Shown one piece after another: positions 1 through 5,776 of a stretch of DNA of 5,880 nucleotides (positions are counted from its first letter, which is position 1; the number at the start of each line of letters is the position of its first letter). The notes below the pieces were generated by a model that saw only the letters and a list, made by a program, of their open reading frames with translations, was not told the DNA's origin and did no database searches. A program made the translations under genes and the position numbers. The stretch covers positions 1 to 5,880 of the forward strand of contig JAHJOS010000138.1 of NCBI GenBank assembly GCA_018820005.1, in the 5' to 3' direction. This DNA is from Alphaproteobacteria bacterium. GTDB taxonomy: Bacteria > Pseudomonadota > Alphaproteobacteria > Rhizobiales > Devosiaceae.

Positions 1-1430
1 ACCCAGAGATCGGGCTGTTCCAGATCGCGCAGCAAGGCCCATTGCCGGGCCCCGTCGCGCAGCCTGATACGGCGCCTATCGGTCATCAGCGCCAGGAATT
101 TTGGGATATCGCCCTGCTCGATCCGATAGTCCACCATCACCATGATCGGGCCGCTGCGCGGCATCAGATCGAGCTGGAGGACGGGCTCATTGAAGGTATT
201 GAGGGGGTTGAGGTCGCGCGATTCAAACTGTGGCAAGGGCAGCTTGAACCCCACCAGGGCGCAGATCAGCAGCACCACGGCTGCCATGGCCATGGACCAA
301 TCCACCCCGATCACGTCAGCGCTGGAACCCCAGAGCCAGCTGCCCGCCGCCATGCCGCCAAATGTCGCCGTCTGGTAGAGCGAGAGCGCCCGGCCCACCA
401 CCCAGCGGGGCGAGGACAGCTGGATGGAAACGTTGAACAGGCTCAGCGACATGACCCAGCACGCGCCGGCCGGAATGAGCACGAAATGGCTGAGCAGCTG
501 GTCGTGGCTGAAGCCCAGCGCCACGCAACTGCCGGCAAAGCCGACGCAGGCCCAGCGGACGATGATCTCATTGCTGTAGCGCTCCCGCGCCCGACCATTG
601 AGGAAGGCCCCACCGATGGCACCGACGCCAAAGCTGCCCAGCAGCGTGCCATAGATCAGCGCCCCGCCACCCAGATTATCCGCCGCCAGTGACGGCAGCA
701 GGGCCAGCACCGCGATGGCGGCCAGGCCAAACAGAAACCCGCGCAGCAAAACCGTCGTCAGGTTTGGCGAGAGCGAGACATAGCGAACGCCGGCCAGGAT
801 TGCGCTGCCGAAATTCTCGCGCGGCAGGCGACTCGGTACTTGTTCCGGCTGCCAGCGCACCAGCGCGGCAATCAGGGGCACATAGCTTATGGCGTTCAGC
901 GCAAAGGCGGCCGCCGCGCCGGCCAGAGCCACGATCAGCCCGCCGACCGCAGGGCCGACGCTGCGCATCATGTTAAAGCCCATGGAGTTCAGCGTCACGG
1001 CGCCGGGAAGATCACTGCGCGGCACGATATCGCCCATCGACGCCTGCCAGGATGGATTGAACAGCGCCGTGCCCGCTCCGATCAGAAAGGTGAAGGCCAG
1101 AAGAAGCCATGGACTGAGCAGGCCCATGAACCCCATCACGGCCAGCAAGGTGGAGACCACAGCCATGCTGACCTGGGCAATGATCATGACGATACGTCGA
1201 TCAAAATTGTCGGCCAGCGCCCCTGCGGCCAGCGAGAAGATCATGATGGGGAGCGTCGTGGAGGCTTGAACCAGCGCCACCATGTTGTGGGAGTCGGTGA
1301 GCGTGGTCATCATCCAGCCGGCGCCGACAGACTGCACCAAGCCGCCCAGATTGCTCATCAGCGTTGCTATCCACAGCAGCCGGAACGTTTCATGCCGGAA
1401 CGGCGCCAGCACCGATACGCGCTCGCCCAT
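1..1430 (-). CDS. MFS transporter, MFS_3 (DUF894/EntS-like) exporter type, 3' end outside window
   Basis: Predicted inner-membrane major facilitator that exports small molecules by proton antiport; the substrate cannot be deduced. Reading leftward from ATG at 1430, 476 codons stay open to the window edge, so the C-terminus is missing. About 12 hydrophobic segments are visible (roughly residues 15-38, 50-72, 80-102, 104-124, 145-170, 170-192, 225-250, 257-278, 290-306, 313-335, 350-370, 378-396). The MFS motif A analogue GALADNFDRR lies at 70-79, and the family-typical NPSWQA (125-130) and LNSMGFNMMRSVGPAVGG (147-164) follow. After the last helix, a soluble tail begins (IMVMVDYRI at 429-437, then a charged helix), as in the longer MFS_3 proteins of about 530 residues. 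The start is supported by GAGG seven bases upstream. It lies 81-97 bp downstream of the MocR-type gene on the same strand with no clear terminator between them, so co-transcription is possible. Confidence 0.9.
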   Translation of the reverse strand, partial: MGERVSVLAPFRHETFRLLWIATLMSNLGGLVQSVGAGWMMTTLTDSHNMVALVQASTTLPIMIFSLAAGALADNFDRRIVMIIAQVSMAVVSTLLAVMGFMGLLSPWLLLAFTFLIGAGTALFNPSWQASMGDIVPRSDLPGAVTLNSMGFNMMRSVGPAVGGLIVALAGAAAAFALNAISYVPLIAALVRWQPEQVPSRLPRENFGSAILAGVRYVSLSPNLTTVLLRGFLFGLAAIAVLALLPSLAADNLGGGALIYGTLLGSFGVGAIGGAFLNGRARERYSNEIIVRWACVGFAGSCVALGFSHDQLLSHFVLIPAGACWVMSLSLFNVSIQLSSPRWVVGRALSLYQTATFGGMAAGSWLWGSSADVIGVDWSMAMAAVVLLICALVGFKLPLPQFESRDLNPLNTFNEPVLQLDLMPRSGPIMVMVDYRIEQGDIPKFLALMTDRRRIRLRDGARQWALLRDLEQPDLW

Positions 1431-1437
1431 TGTCACG

Positions 1438-1441
1438 CCTC
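1438..1441 (-). promoter_or_regulatory. Ribosome binding site of the MFS gene
   Basis: The minus strand reads GAGG here, seven bases before the ATG at 1430. This is the best Shine-Dalgarno match near the gene's 5' end and fixes the start chosen. The rest of 1431-1511 shows no convincing hairpin and only a weak promoter-like TTGTCA (1491-1486) without a good -10 box. Confidence 0.6.
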
Positions 1442-1511
1442 ACATCAACACAACCTGTTCCCCTCTTGAGCCTCCGCACCCGCTTTGACAAGTCCGCGCC
1501 AGATCACTCCG

Positions 1512-1587
1512 CTAGACCACCACGTCCTCATCGCTCGCCAGAATGCGGGCGATCACGCCCAAGGCCCGCGTCAGCGTTGGCCCGGGG
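1512..1587 (-). other. Out-of-frame C-terminal coding remnant of the MocR-type regulator
   Basis: One base out of phase with the annotated frame, the minus strand encodes GPTLTRALGVIARILASDEDVVV and ends at TAG 1514-1512. (I see a hydrophobic helix, RALGVIARIL, as MocR proteins usually have at this place.) The in-frame alternative is ANADAGLGRDRPHSGER. The switch falls at the C/G run 1581-1587 (cccgggg on the plus strand). Removing one base there would give a 455-residue protein. This could be a true mutation or a homopolymer sequencing error. Confidence 0.65.
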
Positions 1588-2880
1588 CGGCGCCATCAGG
1601 CAGAGCCGGATGCCGGCCACAGGCTTGTCGCCAACCTGGGTCGACGATGGCGGCGTCAACCGCACCCCCGCCTCGCTGGCGCGGCGCGCCACCTGTTCGG
1701 CCCGCAGCGGCGCCATGGGCAGCCAGACATGCGGCGCGCCGTCCGGCATGAGCAGCGGTCCCAGACCCAGGATATCCTGTGCCATGGCCAGCCGCAGCCG
1801 GGCCTCGACCCGCAGCGCGTTCATCGCCGTATCGGCCAGCCCGCATTCGATCATCGCCGCTGCCATTTCGGCCACATAGGGCGGCAGGCCCCAGCCCTCG
1901 GCGCGCAGCCGCTTGCGCACGGCCGGCATCTGCGCCGCCGGCGGCGCCAGCACGCCCACCCGCACCAGCGGGGTCAGGCTCTTGGAGAGGCTGGTAACAA
2001 AATAGACCCGCTCGGGCGCCATGGCCTTGTAGCTGGGGCCGCCATTGGCAGCATAAAAGCCATAGATGTCGTCTTCCACGATCATCGCATCATGCCGCTC
2101 GGCCACCGCCAGGAGCGCGCGTCGCCGCGCCGGCCCGGTCTCAAAGCCCAGCGGGTTCTGGCACACAGGGGTGGTATAGATCGTGCGCGCGCCGCTTTCG
2201 ATCAACGCCTGCTCCAATGCCTCGGGCAGCATACCCTCGCTGTCCACTGCCACCGGCAGCATGCGCATGCCCAGGCTTGCTACCGCTGCCAGCGCACCCG
2301 GATAGGTCGCCGTCTCGGTCAGGATCAGATTTGATTGCGCGCGCTGCTCGGCAAAGGCCAGATGCAGCCCCTGCTGCGCGCCATTGCACAGCACGATTTC
2401 TGCTGATGTCAACGGCGTTCGATGGGTGCTGAGCCATCCGGCCAGCGCCCCGCGCTGCCGCTCGGTGCCGGTGAGATCGAGATAGCCGCCATTGGGCAGT
2501 GCCAGCGCCTGTCGATTGGCGATGGCGCTGGCCTCGCCCATCTGCGCCAGGCTGATGACCGGCGCTGGCGCATTGATGGAGAGATCCACCGCCCCGCCCT
2601 CATCGCCCGTGCCGTCGCTGCGGTCGAGCACAAAGGTGCCGCGCCCGATCTCACCGCGCACCACACCCCGCGCACTCAGGGTATCAATCGCCCGCGTCAC
2701 GCTGCCGATCGACACCGAGAACTGCTGCGCCAGCTGGCGATGCGTCGGCAAACGCGCCCCGACGGGATATTGCCCGGCCGCAATGGCCGCCTCAACCGCC
2801 GCCGCGACCCGCTCATGCAGCGGCAGATCGTCATCCGCCAGCTGCATTGTATTGGTCAATTCGAAAATTGTATCATTCAT
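1528..2880 (-). CDS. MocR-type (GntR/aminotransferase fusion) transcriptional regulator, C-terminus probably frameshifted
   Basis: Predicted cytoplasmic PLP-dependent transcription factor of the MocR/GabR class. It is 450 residues from ATG 2880. Residues about 21-85 form the GntR winged helix (LPTHRQLAQQFSVSIGSVTR at 44-63, then the wing GEIGRGTFV at 76-84). Residues about 110-430 form an aminotransferase-like effector domain. That domain keeps the PLP set: NPLG at 242-245, D270 and Y273 in EDDIYG, Schiff-base lysine K300 in SLSKSL, and R425 in IRLCL, the usual carboxylate-binding arginine. Its own start is unclear: ATG 2880 has no good Shine-Dalgarno; GTG 2937 has GGAAAAGG eight bases upstream but adds 19 unusual residues; ATG 2847 is the third option. 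After residue about 431 the reading frame gives a non-helical, arginine-rich end, while the neighbouring frame gives a family-like helix. The rhodanese lies upstream on the same strand. The likely target is the divergent aminotransferase operon (inference). Confidence 0.88.
   Translation of the reverse strand: MNDTIFELTNTMQLADDDLPLHERVAAAVEAAIAAGQYPVGARLPTHRQLAQQFSVSIGSVTRAIDTLSARGVVRGEIGRGTFVLDRSDGTGDEGGAVDLSINAPAPVISLAQMGEASAIANRQALALPNGGYLDLTGTERQRGALAGWLSTHRTPLTSAEIVLCNGAQQGLHLAFAEQRAQSNLILTETATYPGALAAVASLGMRMLPVAVDSEGMLPEALEQALIESGARTIYTTPVCQNPLGFETGPARRRALLAVAERHDAMIVEDDIYGFYAANGGPSYKAMAPERVYFVTSLSKSLTPLVRVGVLAPPAAQMPAVRKRLRAEGWGLPPYVAEMAAAMIECGLADTAMNALRVEARLRLAMAQDILGLGPLLMPDGAPHVWLPMAPLRAEQVARRASEAGVRLTPPSSTQVGDKPVAGIRLCLMAPPRANADAGLGRDRPHSGER
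2846..2875 (-). promoter_or_regulatory. ATACAAT direct repeats at the 5' end of the regulator gene, possible autoregulatory site or extended -10
   Basis: On the minus strand, TGATACAAT (2875-2867) and CAATACAAT (2854-2846) put ATACAAT twice, 21 bp apart, i.e. two helical turns. They sit in an AT-rich island in an otherwise GC-rich gene. TGATACAA is shared with the leader of the divergent aminotransferase (3598-3605). TG-A-TACAAT also resembles an extended -10 box, which would place a transcript start near 2860 and favour ATG 2847 as start codon. No good -35 accompanies it. MocR regulators of known type bind repeated half-sites; assigning these repeats to this regulator is inference. Confidence 0.35.
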
Positions 2881-2984
2881 GCGGCGGACACTAGCATGCC
2901 TTGCGTCCAGCCTGTAGAGGCCGCACGCCCTTGTCACCAGCTGCGCCTTTTCCGGCCCAGGGTTTTCGTGCGGTCACAACCACC

Positions 2985-3395
2985 CTATCGGCCCGCCGCG
3001 CCTTGGCTCTCGAAGGCAAAGCCCTCGTCGGACCAGCCGGTGATCCCACCGATCATCAATTTCACCGGGCGCCCCAGCCGCGCCAGCTTGAGCGCCGCCT
3101 GGTCGGCGCCATTGCAATGCGGCCCGGCGCAATAGACCACGAACAGCGTGTCCTCCGGCCATTCGGCCATGCGCTCCGCCGTCATCTGCCGGTGTGGCAG
3201 GTGCAGCGCCCCCGGCACATGCCGCCTGGCAAAGGCCTCGGGCGCGCCCACCACATGCAGCAGCACGAAGTCAACATCGCCCGCCGTCAGCGCTGCATGC
3301 ACATCGGCGCAGTCGGTTTCGAGCGCCAGCCGCTGCGCGAAATGCGCCTCGGCCACTGCTGACGGCGCCGCCGGATAGTCCGTTACATAGCTCAT
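2985..3395 (-). CDS. Single-domain rhodanese-like protein
   Basis: A 136-residue cytoplasmic protein made of one rhodanese domain, the usual length for stand-alone members; such proteins carry persulfide sulfur on a loop cysteine. The strand VDFVLLHVV (41-49) is followed by PEAFARRHVPGALHLPH (52-68), and the active-site loop is YCAGPHCNGA (88-97) with C89 as predicted catalytic cysteine and a second cysteine C94. The domain then closes with KLMIGGITGWSDEGFAFE (112-129). The usual Asp and Arg of the D-x-R segment before PEAF are not seen (it reads LHVVGA). ATG 3395 is supported by GGAAAGGA seven bases upstream. It precedes the regulator by 104 bp (47 bp if GTG 2937 is used) and is divergent from the aminotransferase. 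The sulfur acceptor is unknown. Confidence 0.85.
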   Translation of the reverse strand: MSYVTDYPAAPSAVAEAHFAQRLALETDCADVHAALTAGDVDFVLLHVVGAPEAFARRHVPGALHLPHRQMTAERMAEWPEDTLFVVYCAGPHCNGADQAALKLARLGRPVKLMIGGITGWSDEGFAFESQGAAGR

Positions 3396-3402
3396 CGCCG
3401 CA

Positions 3403-3410
3403 TCCTTTCC
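3403..3410 (-). promoter_or_regulatory. Ribosome binding site of the rhodanese gene
   Basis: The minus strand reads GGAAAGGA, ending seven bases before the ATG at 3395. It is the strongest Shine-Dalgarno sequence in the window and decides the rhodanese start. Confidence 0.7.
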
Positions 3411-3515
3411 GGCCCCGCCAGGGCCTTTGCCAGACCAGAAGTCACTACCACCGGGCCACCACCTGCTGGCGGCCCAGGCCTGGTCGGCCCATTGTCCGCC
3501 CCGCCTATGCCACCA

Positions 3516-3544
3516 TTCCTAGGTCGAGCGCCCAAAAAGGTCAA
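3516..3544 (-). promoter_or_regulatory. Candidate sigma-70-type promoter for the rhodanese (and perhaps regulator) transcript
   Basis: On the minus strand, TTGACC (3544-3539) is separated by 17 bp from TAGGAA (3521-3516). The -35 matches consensus in five of six positions, the -10 in three. A leader of about 110 bases would precede the rhodanese ATG. It lies back to back with the forward promoter. Prediction from sequence only. Confidence 0.35.
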
Positions 3545-3549
3545 TAGAG

Positions 3550-3578
3550 TTGACATAACAATTATTCGGTGTTTGTAT
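3550..3578 (+). promoter_or_regulatory. Candidate sigma-70-type promoter of the aminotransferase-YdcZ operon
   Basis: A perfect -35 TTGACA (3550-3555) is followed after 17 bp by TTGTAT (3573-3578), with TG one base before it (3570-3571) as in an extended -10. The weak -10 hexamer would suit a regulated promoter. Transcription would begin near 3585, about 22 bases before the start codon. The -10 overlaps the first TGTATC half-site of the repeat cluster. Confidence 0.5.
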
Positions 3579-3606
3579 CGGTCGTATTGATACATGGTGA
3601 TACAAA
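3572..3606. promoter_or_regulatory. TGATACA repeat cluster, candidate operator for the MocR-type regulator
   Basis: TTTGTATC (3572-3579) and GATACAAA (3599-3606) form a perfect 8-bp inverted repeat with a 19-bp spacer. TGATACA occurs twice as a direct repeat exactly 10 bp apart (3588-3594 and 3598-3604). TGTATC (3574-3579) and GATACA (3589-3594) make a second, inner inverted pair with 9 bp between. The cluster covers the -10 box, the expected transcription start and the ribosome binding site. A protein bound here would be expected to repress, or to block initiation until an effector rearranges it. Repeated half-sites in mixed orientation fit what is known for GabR-like proteins; the match to this regulator is inference. 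Confidence 0.5.
3596..3600 (+). promoter_or_regulatory. Ribosome binding site of the aminotransferase
   Basis: GGTGA lies six bases before ATG 3607 and supports that start. It lies partly inside the second TGATACA repeat, so an operator-bound protein and the translation signal share the same DNA. Confidence 0.5.
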
Positions 3607-4830
3607 ATGACGCCAGCCGATTTTCACCTCTCCGCCCGCGCCCAGGCACTCAAGGCTTCCGAAATCCGCGAATTGCTCAAGCTGGTCGGCAAGCCGTCTA
3701 TGATTTCCTTTGCCGGCGGCATTCCCGATCCGGCCCTGTTCAATGTCGGCCTGTTCCAGGCCGCCTGCCACGAGGCATTCGGCGGCCCGCAGGTGGCCCG
3801 CGAGGCGCTGCAATATTCCACGACCGAGGGCTATCTGCCGCTGCGCCAGTGGATCGCCAGCCATATGCAATCGCTGGGCGTGCCGGCGGGCGCAGACAAT
3901 GTGCTTATCACCACCGGCTCGCAGCAGGCGCTCGATCTCATTGGCAAGCTGCTGATCGATCCGGGTAGCACCGTGCTCACCGCCCGCCCCACCTATCTGG
4001 GCGCGCTGCAGTCCTTCTCGGCCTATCAGCCGCGCTTTGCCCAGTTCGATGCGCCCCACGCCACCGGCGAGGATGCGGCGCGCCTAGTCTATGTCATGCC
4101 CGACTTCGCCAACCCCACCGGCGAAACCATGTCGCGCGCCGCCCGCGCCCGGGCGCTCGATGGGGCGCGCAAGGCCAATGCCGTTATCGTCGAGGACGCC
4201 GCCTATGCCGCCCTGCGCTACGATGGCGAGCCGCTGCCCGCCATCGCCGCCCTTGATGCCGAGGGCACCGGCGACATCGAGGCCACCCGCACGCTCTATT
4301 GCGGCAGCTTCTCCAAGACGCTGGCGCCCGGCATGCGCGTCGGATGGGTCTGCGGCCCCACCGCGCTCATCCGCAAGCTCACCATGCTCAAGCAGGGCGC
4401 GGACCTGCACACCTCAACCGTCAACCAGATGGTCATCCACAATGTCGCCGCCGCGGGCTTTGATGAACAGGTCCAGCGCATCCGCGCTGTCTATCGCAGC
4501 CGTCGCGACGCCATGCTGGCCGCGCTCACCCGCTATGGCGTGACCGACATGTCCTGGTCGCGCCCCGATGGCGGCATGTTCATCTGGGTCGAACTGCCCC
4601 GCCACATCGATGCGGCCGACCTGCTGCAGCAGGCCATCCGCGCCGATGTCGCCTTCGTTCCTGGCGGGGCCTTCTTTCCCGACGGGACCGGGCGCAATAC
4701 AATGCGTCTGAGCTTTGCCCTATGCGACGAGGCGCGCATCGAAGTGGGGATTTTCAAGCTGTGCCAACTGGTTGCAAGCGAGCCATTGCCACTTGGAGCC
4801 CAGGTTCCAAGACAGGAGCTGGCATGCTAA
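3607..4830 (+). CDS. PLP-dependent aminotransferase, fold type I, LysN/2-aminoadipate transaminase-like
   Basis: Predicted cytoplasmic enzyme moving an amino group between an amino acid and a 2-oxo acid. At 407 residues it is complete. Visible landmarks: FAGGIPDP (35-42), QYSTTEGYLPLR (69-80), TTGSQQALDL (102-111) at the PLP phosphate site, NPTG (169-172), D197 and Y200 in EDAAY, Schiff-base lysine K237 in SFSKTLAPGMRVGW, and R367 in MRLSFA for the substrate carboxylate. The N-terminal GGIPDP and EGYLPLR pattern is that of the LysN/Aro8-like group, which acts on 2-aminoadipate, aromatic or branched amino acids; the actual substrate is undetermined. A short tail after about residue 390 extends beyond the usual end. 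No helix-turn-helix domain is present, unlike the regulator at 1528-2880, which shares its fold. It heads an operon with two YdcZ genes, 33 bp downstream, and has its own promoter and repeat cluster upstream. Confidence 0.9.
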   Translation: MTPADFHLSARAQALKASEIRELLKLVGKPSMISFAGGIPDPALFNVGLFQAACHEAFGGPQVAREALQYSTTEGYLPLRQWIASHMQSLGVPAGADNVLITTGSQQALDLIGKLLIDPGSTVLTARPTYLGALQSFSAYQPRFAQFDAPHATGEDAARLVYVMPDFANPTGETMSRAARARALDGARKANAVIVEDAAYAALRYDGEPLPAIAALDAEGTGDIEATRTLYCGSFSKTLAPGMRVGWVCGPTALIRKLTMLKQGADLHTSTVNQMVIHNVAAAGFDEQVQRIRAVYRSRRDAMLAALTRYGVTDMSWSRPDGGMFIWVELPRHIDAADLLQQAIRADVAFVPGGAFFPDGTGRNTMRLSFALCDEARIEVGIFKLCQLVASEPLPLGAQVPRQELAC

Positions 4831-4863
4831 CGCTGCAGCCCTCGTCCTGAGCCGGAATTTGCC

Positions 4864-5355
4864 ATGCCCACCACCACTGCCGAGCGGCCCAACCCGCTCC
4901 ACCTGCTGATTGCCTTCGGTTCGGGCGGCATACTGACACTGATGGTGCTGCTGAATGGGCAGTTGGGCTTTTACGGCACGCCGCTGTTTTCATCCTGGAC
5001 CGCACACGGGACAGGGACGCTGGCTGCTGCGCTGATGATCGCAGTGCTCTATCGCTGGCGGCGCCCGGGCACGCCGGAAGCGCCAGCGGAGAAGGCACCA
5101 CTCTGGGCCTATCTGGGCGGCATAGCCGGCGCGGTGACGGTGATGCTGACCTCCACAACGGTCAATTCCAGCCTTGCGCTTTCCGGCACGCTCGCGCTGG
5201 GGCTGGCGGGTCAGGTTGTATTCAGCCTTTCCGCCGACCACTGGGGACTGTTTGGCCTGCCCAAGCGCCGTCCGGGTGCGCGCGATCTGGCTGCGCTGGG
5301 GCTGATTGTTGCCGGCAGCGCGCTGATCATCCTGTTCGGGCGGGCCGCAGCATGA
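4864..5355 (+). CDS. YdcZ/DUF606-family small membrane protein (DMT superfamily), first of a pair
   Basis: A 163-residue inner-membrane protein with about five hydrophobic segments (roughly residues 12-32, 42-63, 79-98, 102-123, 143-159), the size and layout of the DUF606/YdcZ family in the drug/metabolite transporter superfamily. Family marks are LLNGQLG (29-35) and PLWAYLGGIAG (79-89); both recur in the next gene. A charged loop (64-78, RWRRPGTPEAPAEKA) separates helices 2 and 3. Such half-size proteins are thought to act as dimers; substrate and direction are unknown. ATG 4864 has GGAA six bases upstream. It follows the aminotransferase by 33 bp and overlaps the next gene by four bases, so the three are almost certainly one transcript. 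The aminotransferase may make or remove the transported compound (inference). Confidence 0.83.
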   Translation: MPTTTAERPNPLHLLIAFGSGGILTLMVLLNGQLGFYGTPLFSSWTAHGTGTLAAALMIAVLYRWRRPGTPEAPAEKAPLWAYLGGIAGAVTVMLTSTTVNSSLALSGTLALGLAGQVVFSLSADHWGLFGLPKRRPGARDLAALGLIVAGSALIILFGRAAA

Positions 5356-5771
5356 TCATCACTATCCTTTTTGCACTGGCAGCCGGCGCCCTCGTAAGCC
5401 TGAGTCGCCAGATCAATGGTCGGCTGGCCCTGGCCACCTCACCTCTGATCGCCTCGTTCTGGAACCATCTGGTTGGCTTTGCGGCGCTGAGCCTGCTGGG
5501 GATCATCATTGGCGGTCTGATCCCGCCCGGCGCGGCCGATGCGCCCTGGTTTGCCTATCTCGGCGGCCCGCTGGGCGTGGTGTTTGTCGCCGCCGGCAGC
5601 TGGCTGATTGCCCGCATCGGCGCCGCCAACACGGCCCTGCTGGTCATCAGCGGGCAGATGGTGTCAGGCGTCGCGCTCGATCTGTTGACCGGCGTGCCGA
5701 CGACGCTGTGGGTCGTCGGACTGGGCGTACTGCTGATCATGGGCGGTGTCCTGCTGATGCAGCGACGCTAG
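5352..5771 (+). CDS. YdcZ/DUF606-family small membrane protein (DMT superfamily), second of a pair
   Basis: A 139-residue integral membrane protein with about five hydrophobic stretches (roughly 2-18, 35-58, 66-86, 90-112, 118-136). It carries the family marks RQINGRLAL (19-27) and APWFAYLGGPLG (64-75), the latter aligning with PLWAYLGGIAG in the preceding protein, then GSWLIARIGAANTALLVISGQ (82-102). Its start codon overlaps the stop of the first YdcZ gene in ATGA, a sign of translational coupling and fixed stoichiometry. The two proteins are clearly diverged rather than a recent duplication, which fits an obligate hetero-oligomer (inference). The gene ends 10 bases before the terminator hairpin and is the last of the operon. 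Confidence 0.85.
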   Translation: MIITILFALAAGALVSLSRQINGRLALATSPLIASFWNHLVGFAALSLLGIIIGGLIPPGAADAPWFAYLGGPLGVVFVAAGSWLIARIGAANTALLVISGQMVSGVALDLLTGVPTTLWVVGLGVLLIMGGVLLMQRR

Positions 5772-5776
5772 ACAAG

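Noticed and set aside
42..1469. Long plus-strand open frames opposite the MFS gene (e.g. 42-692, 840-1469)
   Set aside because: Their translations are rich in H, Q, R and P with no recognisable motif, whereas the minus-strand frame gives a continuous 12-helix transporter. They are antisense shadows of a high-GC gene.
1485..1490. Plus-strand TTGACA as a -35 box
   Set aside because: No suitable -10 follows at 16-18 bp and no plus-strand gene starts downstream.
2938..2984. Terminator between the rhodanese and the regulator
   Set aside because: I found no GC-rich stem followed by a U tract on the minus strand here; read-through into the regulator cannot be excluded.
1543..3362. Plus-strand open frames opposite the regulator and rhodanese (1543-2334, 2422-3135, 2901-3362)
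   Set aside because: Low-complexity H/R/A/Q-rich translations without domains; the opposite strand encodes clear MocR and rhodanese domains.
3562..4059. Minus-strand open frame of 165 residues across the start of the aminotransferase
   Set aside because: It covers the antisense of well-conserved aminotransferase motifs and the promoter region, and has no recognisable domain.
4792..4811. Inverted repeat CTTGGA/TCCAAG near the end of the aminotransferase as an intra-operon terminator
   Set aside because: Only six paired bases, an 8-base loop, no U run after it, and it lies within coding sequence; it is unlikely to stop transcription.
4754..5158. Minus-strand open frame opposite the end of the aminotransferase and the first YdcZ gene
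   Set aside because: Serine- and arginine-rich shadow translation; the plus strand has a family-like membrane protein with a sensible start and operon spacing.
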